From Cercospora beticola (taxonomy: Eukaryota > Ascomycota > Dothideomycetes > Mycosphaerellales > Mycosphaerellaceae), in the NCBI RefSeq assembly GCF_033473495.1, contig NC_088938.1, forward strand, positions 4,030,001-4,094,000: a DNA stretch of 64,000 bases. Direction: 5' to 3'. A program made the position numbers and the translations under genes. Numbering within the stretch: the first letter of the stretch is position 1; each line of letters starts with the position of its first letter. The notes beneath the pieces were generated by a model that searched no databases, had not been told where the DNA came from, and saw only the letters and a program-made list of their open reading frames with translations. This document shows, piece after piece, positions 54,220 through 64,000 of this stretch.

Positions 54220-55891
54220 ATGGGGACCACCGACCACCCAGTACTGCACACCTTCGTGCCCACCGCGCTCGCCTTCCCTTCGAGCCAGGAGAAAGGCAAA
54301 TTCTACCAGATCGGCGACCCTTATTTCAAGAAAGATCGAACTTTCACCATCTGCCCGCTCCTGGACTCCGCCGGAAACAACCCCTCTCTCGAGATCTCGG
54401 TTCTCACCAAGGGGTCCGGAAAGACGATTGCGGTGGAAGGCTCCGTCAGACTGAGGGACTGCGCGGAAGTAAAGGTCATTACTGGCAGCCTGTCCCAGGG
54501 CAAACCGACCATAGCGACATCCGAATTCTGGGCAGGAAAGGCAACATTGCCTCATGAGACGGCTGAGAAAGGAAAGTTCTACGACTATGTCTCGATTTCG
54601 CTCAAAGGTTCGTGTAATCTCCAGTGAGGCCGATGAACAAGTGTCGAGCGACTAACTTCTTCTAGGAGTGCCGGCAATGGATCTCAAGGCACAAGTCATC
54701 GGGTAAAGCTGCCCAATGTGAACACCATGAGCGATTTAGACACTGACTCGTTGCAGAGAAGAGGTATCGCAGGACTCCATCGCTCTCATGTTGGAGAACC
54801 CGCGTCGGATAGTGCAGCAGCTGTCCTCCCAAGCCAACGACCTCGAGATGATCACGACTTGGTCCGACGGAGAAGTCTACGATCGGCTTCAAGCATTCGT
54901 AAACGCATGCGGACGAATTCCGAGCCGGCTTCCTAGCCAAAAGATCGCGTCCTCTCCTCCACGCGGCTCAGGGCCCTTTTCTCGAGGACAGGCTGGCCGT
55001 GGACGTGGAGGCCATATGTCTGACACTTCACGGAAGAGACCTGTTGCTCAGTTTGGAGAACGCTCAACAGATGACCACTCAAAAGTCGAGTTCTCCATCA
55101 GCTACAGCACCAACGGCACAGCGAAACAGTGCTTCCTTTTCGACCGCGAGAAGCTATCGAAAAGCTCAAAACACTACAGAAGTGTCCTATTCAATGCAGA
55201 GAAGGACACTAGTGCGTCCAAGCAGATCGCCGTGTCCAACGTCGACCCCTGGATCTTCTCAACATTCCACTCGTATGTTGAGAAAGATCTAGTAGAGCTT
55301 GGCGTCTGGAAACACGAGATCCCCGGCCAGACTATACCATCGCGGACTGATGCGTCACACTGGTCCTGGTCTCTTCTTGTCGACTGCTACATATTTGCCG
55401 AGAGCTGTAGCGCACCAGGCTACCGTCAACGCATCCTCGAGCTTATGCAAACGAAGTTCTACCAGAAGCATCCAGTCATCGCTAAGTTCCCGCCAACTCT
55501 TGTGCTGGCCAAGGTATATAGCAAGACGCAGCAAGATTCTCCGATTCGCCGCCTACTGGTGTACATGAGACTCGACATGCCTGCATTGGCTACAAGGGAG
55601 AAGACTGTGGAGTTCAACGCGAGCTGCCCAAATCACTTCCTCGCAGAGATCACGATGATACTGGAGCGACGCGCTGCTGCAGCCAACTGCGGTGCATGCT
55701 TCGTAGATATGAAATCCTCGGGGCAGAAGACCTGCACGTCCACCTCCCACTCCCTGCAGGACTGGAAGGACAATGCCTTCAACGACTGGTGTCTGTGCCA
55801 TGAGCACGAGAACGACAAGGATAAGGAAGCTTGCCAGAAGCGTAGGGAGGCAAACGAATGGCGATTCGCTGATAGTATTATCTGCGATTGA
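54220..55891 (+). CDS. Divergent BTB/POZ-like domain protein
   Basis: Three exons: 54220-54607, 54666-54702 (a 37-nt microexon) and 54757-55891; introns are 58 bp (donor GTTCGT) and 54 bp. The product is 519 aa. The microexon joins VSISLKG to VPAMDLKAQVIG and then EEVSQDSIALML. The N-terminal domain is unassigned. After an RGG-like Gly/Arg segment, about residues 225-360 follow a BTB/POZ pattern: KQCFLFDREKLSKSSKHYRSVLF, VDPWIFSTFHSYVEK, LLVDCYIFAESC and PPTLVLAKVYSKT. A C-terminal Cys/His-rich stretch (CGACFVD..CLCHEHENDK) may bind metal. BTB domains mediate dimerisation or Cullin-3 binding; the role here is unknown. Start 54220 is the first ATG of the frame. Confidence 0.7.
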
Positions 55892-56156
55892 AGCTTGGAG
55901 TACGACGTTTGGAACAGTAGAGGTTGGGACTTGGGACGGGGAACGTTTGTCAAGACAGTAGAAAGGCGATCGAGTGGCGATACACAGATCGGCCGCTGAT
56001 TTGGGGTGGGTTGATTGACACGATGTCGCGGAGGACAATGTCTGCGATGAATCGTTGAAGCAAGATGTCTGGTCGATATCATACTTGTTGACATCGTCAA
56101 GCATGGCCAATAGCAAAGCAGAATGAATTTATTCTTGGTCCTCGTCTCCTTTCCCT

Positions 56157-57366
56157 TCACGCCTCATTCCCATAGAGCGGTTGCACATCCGCAACAGCAA
56201 CACCCAATGTGCTATCTGCCTGACCGAAGTACAGGAACCACTTGCCCTTAAACTGCACCAGGCCCTCTGCAAAGGTCACGCGATTGACCTGTCCCTCTGT
56301 CTCTTCCGGCGTGCTGGGAAAGACCTGTCACATTCATCAGCAAGCGTAATCACAGTGCACAAAGTGCTCTCACCATCGGCCTTTCGATCCTCGCCACCGG
56401 CCCATCTCTCAACGCAGGCTGATACGTGCCGCCAGTAACAGGATTCTCCAGACTCGTGTTGACCGTTGGCCTGAATGCCCCGGAAGGATCAACCAACATC
56501 TGCCCAACCCCATACTGCGCACCCGGATACCCAACCCTTCCGGACGTTGCACCGTTATACACCAAAATCCATCGCCCATCTCTCGTCTTGATCGGTGCCG
56601 GCCCAGGCTCAATCAGCCGATTCTCCCAAGGATACACAGGCTCAGCGAAATACTGCGAAGCAGACAAAGTTGTCCAATTCAACATATCTGGACTCGTAGC
56701 TTTGTAGATGAAGCTATCGCCCCAGTACATATGGTATAACCCATCGACTTTCTCATTCGTGATAGCGGCGGATTTTGAATGATTGAAACGTGGTTCTGGA
56801 ATGTCGATGTCGGAGTATGCGACATCTTGCCAGTTTGGGAAGAGAGGAGGGTATTTTGTCCAGGTGAGGAGGTCCGTAGATGTGGCGATGCAGAGTTGTG
56901 GAGAGGTTAGGTTATAGCCGGTGTAGGTGAGGTAGAATGTTCCGTTGACGCGGGTGATGCGTGGGTCTTCTGTGCCTCCGCCGGCTTCCCAGGGTTCTGT
57001 GGCGTAGAGGATGGGACTGTTCAGACGGGTGAAAGAGTAGCCGTCTGTGCTCCAGGCGAGGCCAACGCTGCTGGTCTTGGATGCGTTTTGGGCACGGTAG
57101 AGGAGGAAGATGGTCTCGTTTAGGACGATTGCTGTGGGATTGTAGAGGAAAGCAGACTCCCAGTTGTTCGCCGGGTTTGGAGATAAGATCGGATTTTGAG
57201 CATACTGATTGAATGGGAGGATTGGGAACAAAGGTGGGATGTAGTCGGGATCACCTTCGATCGTGTCTGGTGAAATGGTAAACGGTAGCTCGTCAGCGGA
57301 AGAAACATCTTGACCAAAAGCTGGCTGCAGAACAGCCAACAAGGCCAAGGCCAATGCAGAGTACAT
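56157..57366 (-). CDS. Secreted GH130-like (mannoside phosphorylase/hydrolase fold) enzyme
   Basis: Two exons, 57366-56374 and 56324-56157, with a 49-bp intron (GTGAGA..GCTGATG..GACAG); 386 aa. The signal peptide is MYSALALALLAVLQPAFGQ. The five-bladed beta-propeller landmarks are NPILSPNPANNWESAFLYNPTA, IFLLYRAQN, VGLAWSTDGYSF, the hallmark GGGTEDPRIT, WTKYPPLFP, YHMYWGDSFIYKATSPD and ENRLIEPGPAPIKTRDG. Exon 2 supplies the closing blade, KGKWFLYFGQADSTLGVA. Several N-x-S/T sites fit secretion. GH130 enzymes act on beta-mannosides by phosphorolysis or hydrolysis; secreted fungal members are little studied. GH43-like relatives are the alternative. Confidence 0.82.
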
Positions 57367-59679
<2,313 letters not shown>

Positions 59680-59779
59680 GCGCTTATCCAGAAGCCATGC
59701 ATGATAAACGAGCAAAACGAAATCAACTGCATGTATTGGCGTTCGTAGCTATCCATAAATTACAAGTTCTGTTTCACGT

Positions 59780-61192
59780 TCACCAATACCTTGGAGCAAC
59801 AAATCTATACCTGCGCTCTCTGCTGCTCCTCCTCGACCTCCTTGGTGGGCTGATCCCACCATAGATGCTTCCCGACTGACTTCTTGGTGGTGAATACATG
59901 CCGCTGATGAATTCCGGGCGCCTTCCAGATCCAGAACCAGTTCTCTCTTCGCCTCCGAGCCCGCGTCCAGGTCTTCTGATTACTCCTTGTCGCGACAGTC
60001 CCGAGGAACGAGAGACTCTAGGAGGCGATCTTTCGCCCAGAGGACTTGGGCGAAATCCACGTCTGGCCTCGCGAGCACCAGGTCCAACACCAGGGTCACG
60101 GAATGGGTATCTTCCATCGTTGCCATATTCACCATAGATACTGCGACCGGCAGTTTCTTCAGTCCAGTGTCCGCCAGGAAGCAGACCGTCATCACGGGAC
60201 GAGCTGGGATATCTGTCGCCTAGGACTCCGGTGCTGCGGACAGGGTTTGGGTTCAATCTGCCGCCGGTGGAATATGGGGAGCTACCACCAATGATACCCC
60301 GACCATCAGAGAATTCTCCAGGCCTACGACCGGTGGGGCGTTCTGGTGGTCCAAGGGGTTCGGTGGTATATGGTGGTGGGTAGAATTGGCCGGGATGTCT
60401 TTCGTGGGTGTATGCTGGAGGACGAGCCCAGGGAGCAGCGCTGCTACTGCTGCCACCGCCGCCGCCACCTGACCTGTGCGGGGCATAACCGTCATTTGGA
60501 AGCAATGAAGATGGGTAATCCGGATACTCGTCGCGGTATGATCGGTGGCGTCTATCGCCTGAGCCGCTGCTGCCGTATCCACTTGGGTAATCATCACCGA
60601 ACCTGGCTCGGCCCAGGATGGTAGGCTCTTCTGATTCTTCTGGTTCTTCGAAGATAGCTTCTGCAGCCCGAGCAATCACTGGCGGACAATTCTGGAGAAT
60701 CCGTTCAACTCGGCCCTCAGGAAGTCCGGTCAAGCGCTCGAGCCATTTGTAGTGTTCTGGAGTGAACCAAGCTCCGTAAGTCACGCCGTCGATGATGACC
60801 TTTGGCTCGGGGTCCAAATCATACACGACCTTCTCAGCTTCTTCCTGCAATGCCTTGAACTTGTTCTTACGATCGCGGAAATTACGCGCCGGTCCTATAA
60901 TGGCGTCGTAGTACGGTGCTTTGAAACCGAACGCGTGCAAGAAGTAATCTTCATCGTAGAATACCCAACCGGCCATTCCGTTCAGTTCACCAAAGTAGAC
61001 GATCAAGACGTCAATTGTGGCGGGTGGAAGTTCTGGTGGCGGAGAGGCCAAATCATCGATTATGCCAATCAGGATACTTCGAGCTTGACTTGTGAGGACA
61101 TCGTCACTTTGATAGGCCTGGAGCGCTGATCCTGCAGGAAGGTGCAAGCGCTCCTCGAGCATGGCATTGTGCTCGTCTGAGAACCAGGCCAT
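59780..61192 (-). CDS. WFxxEH-repeat protein 2, uncharacterised
   Basis: A single exon of 470 aa from ATG 61192. Three related helical repeats occupy the N-terminus: residues 2-41 (AWFSDEHNAMLEERLHLP..AYQSDDVLTSQARSIL), a diverged one at 75-113 (GWVFYDEDYFLHAFGFK..RDRKNKF), and 141-180 (AWFTPEHYKWLERLTGLP..ARAAEAI). From about residue 195 the protein is disordered, rich in Gly, Arg, Ser, Pro and Tyr. The repeat alignment shows it is a paralogue of the protein at 27272-28744. No known domain fits. An RG/RS-rich tail suggests RNA binding or condensate behaviour, which is inference. Confidence 0.75.
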   Translation of the reverse strand: MAWFSDEHNAMLEERLHLPAGSALQAYQSDDVLTSQARSILIGIIDDLASPPPELPPATIDVLIVYFGELNGMAGWVFYDEDYFLHAFGFKAPYYDAIIGPARNFRDRKNKFKALQEEAEKVVYDLDPEPKVIIDGVTYGAWFTPEHYKWLERLTGLPEGRVERILQNCPPVIARAAEAIFEEPEESEEPTILGRARFGDDYPSGYGSSGSGDRRHRSYRDEYPDYPSSLLPNDGYAPHRSGGGGGGSSSSAAPWARPPAYTHERHPGQFYPPPYTTEPLGPPERPTGRRPGEFSDGRGIIGGSSPYSTGGRLNPNPVRSTGVLGDRYPSSSRDDGLLPGGHWTEETAGRSIYGEYGNDGRYPFRDPGVGPGAREARRGFRPSPLGERSPPRVSRSSGLSRQGVIRRPGRGLGGEERTGSGSGRRPEFISGMYSPPRSQSGSIYGGISPPRRSRRSSRERRYRFVAPRYW

Positions 61193-61913
61193 CGTGGGGC
61201 GATCTTGATACTGTATCCAATCGGTCTTGGCGTACCTCAAGGTACGTCTGTGGTCTGCGCATGCTTTTCGATTTGGACTTGTACTTGAGGGCTTTCGACA
61301 GCTAATGTGCTTCCTTTGATGTCGTCCGGATCCGGCTTGTTAGCTTTCAGATTAACATGGGGCCACCGGAAGAAGTCTGTAACTGTGCAACAAAGAAGTT
61401 CGTCAGATTTTCGTGTGCCCCATTATTGGGCGACATTGAAAGACGAGCATTCACGGGCGCATGCAGCGCTGGAGGTCCTGGCAGTCATGGCCATCCTGTA
61501 GTGATCTCCTTGCAGGCTTCGCGCACTCGATCAAGCCGCGGCAGCAATCATCTGGAGATCTGCTTCTTTTGAGGCATTAACACACTGCGCTCTCCGGTCA
61601 TCGGTGTTGGGCCAGCGCTTCAATTCAGCATCGATCGGGAAAGATGCTAACTCATTCCTGCACAGAGTAGGTTAGTCAGTGTATGTCGAAACTTGAAGCA
61701 TATGCATGATTCTGATTGCCTTCAGTAGATCGCACTCTGAGACTTGCAGCTTGATCAGCAACTGCCCGCCAAGCAACATTTCCGGAGACATGCATCCGTC
61801 TCACATTGCATCGCGCCACCTTCGCTCCTCGTTGGGCGACCCTTTGAATCGTTCGTGACGCCTTCGTCCCCAAAGCTCGTTCCATCAATCGCAAATTCAC
61901 GCCTATTTGTAAA
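61193..61913. other. Divergent intergenic region, no gene seen
   Basis: 721 bp between the WFxxEH protein (-) and the 61914 gene (+); promoters of both presumably lie here. Confidence 0.5.
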
Positions 61914-62582
61914 ATGTCACCATACTCTCGCACTGAGCTCTCCAGCAACATAACAATCAACATCGAGAAAATCTTCATCGAAGCCTCGCACTTTTGCAAC
62001 ACGGTGCATCACACCCCATACCTTATCAACTGGCAAATTTCCTCCAGAACTCCCCGTCCTGGCCTATGGACAGATCTAAAGTACATCTGGCACCGACATC
62101 GCTTTCTTCATCGAAAACCATTTCGAGAGCTCGTCAAAGTTCTGCAACGATATGAAGATTTCGCAACGCGGGCCACAATTGTTCTGCGGGATCAACGATA
62201 CGACTTCTATCGTCTGATAGCCCTGACATGGACATATGCTCGGGTTGCCGAGTTCGCGAATCGTAGTCTATCGAGTGTACTGAAGTATGGCCGTTGGGAC
62301 AAGAGCAAGTTGGGTCAGGAAGTCTGCGGCTTGTTGTGCAATGTTTTGACATTTTTGGAGTGGTGGCTGAGAGATCTGGATGCCCCAGGAGGATACGTCT
62401 CTAAGATGATCGAAATTTCTCATCTCGAGCGCTTGGCGGAGGAGCTCAACCACGCCGTCCTCAAGCGACATGTGAGGCTGCAGCAAGTTGCTGAGGCGTG
62501 GAAGCATGAAGATAGAAAGGGCCTCCAGGTCTGGGCCAGAGTGCACAGGAAGCCGAACCTCAGAATCATGGTTCCTAGGTAA
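61914..62582 (+). CDS. Hypothetical helical protein
   Basis: A single exon of 222 aa, predicted almost wholly alpha-helical from its pattern of Leu, Arg, Glu and Trp. Segments include LWTDLKYIWHRHRFLHRKPFRELVKVLQRYEDFATRA and CGLLCNVLTFLEWWLRDLDAPGGYVSK. No signal peptide or membrane helix is seen. No family recognised. Codon use is ordinary and the frame is far longer than chance in this composition, so I accept it as a gene, with the first ATG as start. Confidence 0.6.
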   Translation: MSPYSRTELSSNITINIEKIFIEASHFCNTVHHTPYLINWQISSRTPRPGLWTDLKYIWHRHRFLHRKPFRELVKVLQRYEDFATRATIVLRDQRYDFYRLIALTWTYARVAEFANRSLSSVLKYGRWDKSKLGQEVCGLLCNVLTFLEWWLRDLDAPGGYVSKMIEISHLERLAEELNHAVLKRHVRLQQVAEAWKHEDRKGLQVWARVHRKPNLRIMVPR

Positions 62583-63035
62583 TAGAATCCAGCTGGAGCG
62601 ATGCCAAGGCGACGCTCTGAAGCCCCCCTTTTTCACGTGGTGAATTTTATTTTGCCAGTGCCTGCACACCCGAAACTCACACCCTGCAAGTGTGCACCAC
62701 TCCACAAGAGCTCCGTGGCTCTGAAGGACAAGAATCCGTACGTCCTTACTCCGCAAGTCATCGGTACCGTTGATCGCGACTCCGGTGATCCGTGCGTACC
62801 GGTATGTGCCTCAGTTGTGAGTTCAGTGGCCTCAAAATTTAAGTGCGTTGCCTGCTGAAAATTTCGACGAGGTTTTTATTAAAGACAGCGAGACCTCGTC
62901 CTTTGTCGCAGAGATATCAGTACTGACTGAGCATCGCAACCCAGAAACCAGAGGAAGATTACATCCAAGTATTATCAGAGCGAAATCGTACAAAGCTTGC
63001 CAGCAGCTTCTGAGAGCAGCTCCAACGATCGATCG
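62583..63035. other. Intergenic region before the RBR gene
   Basis: 453 bp. A 96-codon frame (62848-63138) overlaps the RBR gene's start in another phase and has no motif; it might be an upstream exon, but I see no convincing splice join. Confidence 0.4.
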
Positions 63036-64000
63036 ATGCATCCTGGAGAAGAGCCCACCCTTCTTGAAGACATGGACAAGATTGACCTCGGTCTTCCCAC
63101 TGCCAGAAATCCATTCATTCCCGTTCCAGACTGCGTAGTATGCGGCGACCAAATCTCAAGCGGCCGACGCAGGATTCGGATAAACGAATATTATTGCTGT
63201 CCCGCATGCTTCGATGCTCCAGGTGGTTTCCGATCGCAATTCGAAGCCTTCGTGAGACCTGGCATCCAGCAAAGGCCAAAGTTCGGCGACAAAGATATCG
63301 AGTTCGAAGGGTGTTGTTGGTTATTTTCTGAGGCGTTCTACCATGCTTTCAAGTACAAGCTTAACGAGCTGAAATACCTACCGGAGAACAGACTGTATTG
63401 CGCCAGAGACGGTTGCGCTAGATTCCTGGGTCCTCGGGATGGGGCTTTTGCGGACCTCATGATATGTCCATGTGGAGCGAGAACTTGTTGGAAATGTGAT
63501 GCAATGATAGGAGAATCGCGTAACGACAAGACGCAGTGGCCTGAGCATGAATGCGTGAAGAAAGAGACGGTAGAGAAAGCGCTGGAGGGTCTAAGGCGTG
63601 GAAGGGATTATCAATTCTGTCCGGGCTGCCGCTGGGTGATCGAGCTGTCAGACGCTTGTAATCATATGACCTGCCAGTACAGTTGTGGGACCCATTTCTG
63701 CTACTTATGCGGCCAGAGAGCGAGGCCGAAGTCGGGTCACTGGGCTCAAGGTGCTCCTTGCCCACTTTACGGTCCTCCCGATGGTCCTAATCCACTCTAC
63801 GAGCCGGAAGATGACGAGGAGAGTGAAGACGACGAAGAAGATGAGGACGACGACGAAGATGGGGACGACAATGAGGATGACGACCCTGTTCCAGACGGCG
63901 ATGTTATAGACAACAACCCAAATGAGGACTATGGTGGAGACGAGGAAGCTCCAGACCACCAACCTGGCAGGGGCCACGATGCAGATGGCCCTCTTCCAAA
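63036..64000 (+). CDS. RBR-type E3 ubiquitin ligase (IBR / RING2 region), 3' partial
   Basis: The open frame from ATG 63036 runs past the window end (321 codons visible). A first Cys cluster (CVVCGDQ..YYCCPACF, about residues 30-55) precedes an IBR-type zinc domain (LYCARDGCARFLG..MICPCGARTCWKCDAMIG..HEC). The RING2/Rcat follows: FCPGCRWVIELSDACNHMTCQYSCGTHFCYLCGQ. The Cys in DACNHMTC is at the position that forms the ubiquitin thioester in RBR ligases. A long Asp/Glu-rich tract then begins. A typical RING1 is not evident, so this resembles the IBR-only, lineage-expanded fungal proteins. An upstream exon cannot be excluded. The 3' end lies beyond the window. Confidence 0.85.
   Translation, partial: MHPGEEPTLLEDMDKIDLGLPTARNPFIPVPDCVVCGDQISSGRRRIRINEYYCCPACFDAPGGFRSQFEAFVRPGIQQRPKFGDKDIEFEGCCWLFSEAFYHAFKYKLNELKYLPENRLYCARDGCARFLGPRDGAFADLMICPCGARTCWKCDAMIGESRNDKTQWPEHECVKKETVEKALEGLRRGRDYQFCPGCRWVIELSDACNHMTCQYSCGTHFCYLCGQRARPKSGHWAQGAPCPLYGPPDGPNPLYEPEDDEESEDDEEDEDDDEDGDDNEDDDPVPDGDVIDNNPNEDYGGDEEAPDHQPGRGHDADGPLP

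Overview
The window is nuclear DNA of a filamentous ascomycete, most likely a Dothideomycete and possibly Mycosphaerellales (inferred from gene content only). It has 46-100 bp GT..AG introns with CTRAC-type branch sites, septin and Sog2 polarity genes, a BM3-like CYP505 fusion, a GH11 xylanase and a Zn2Cys6 regulator. Genes are single transcription units on both strands, with no operons. I reconstructed exon joins by hand from splice signals and reading-frame continuity, so mRNA ends are unknown.

Layout. 1-8.9 kb: 3' part of a CYP505 P450/reductase, a CYS-3/MetR-type bZIP factor, a long gene-poor stretch, and a 2OG-Fe(II) oxygenase-like protein. 9-19.5 kb is conserved housekeeping: a short RecQ helicase, a mitochondrial lipoyltransferase, the RAM-network LRR protein Sog2, 60S acidic protein P1 and a DUF2408 protein. 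20-24 kb: a tandem cluster of four members of an uncharacterised family with an F-box-like LPPELRLKIYE core; one copy is broken and one truncated, and a fifth copy lies at 32 kb. 24-31 kb: an acidic nuclear-type protein, Ski8, a WFxxEH-repeat protein, mitochondrial bL32m and a Cdc10/AspD septin. 32.9-34.1 kb: a degenerate tandem array with a period of about 97 bp. 34-46.9 kb has a secreted or host-interaction flavour: a Zn2Cys6 factor, a GH11 xylanase, proline dehydrogenase, an ACS-family MFS transporter, a tiny spliced secreted peptide with eight cysteines, and a probable remnant of a LysM-effector-associated domain. 46.9-64 kb: several lineage-type hypothetical proteins (one with a decayed, repeated 3' flank), a BTB-like protein, a secreted GH130-like enzyme, methionine aminopeptidase 2, a second WFxxEH-repeat protein, and the 5' part of an RBR ubiquitin ligase cut by the window end.

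The items most likely to be undescribed are the eight-cysteine secreted peptide (45333-45597, minus), the 97-bp array, the WFxxEH repeat domain shared by two genes 31 kb apart, and the decaying local expansion of the LPPELRLKIYE family.
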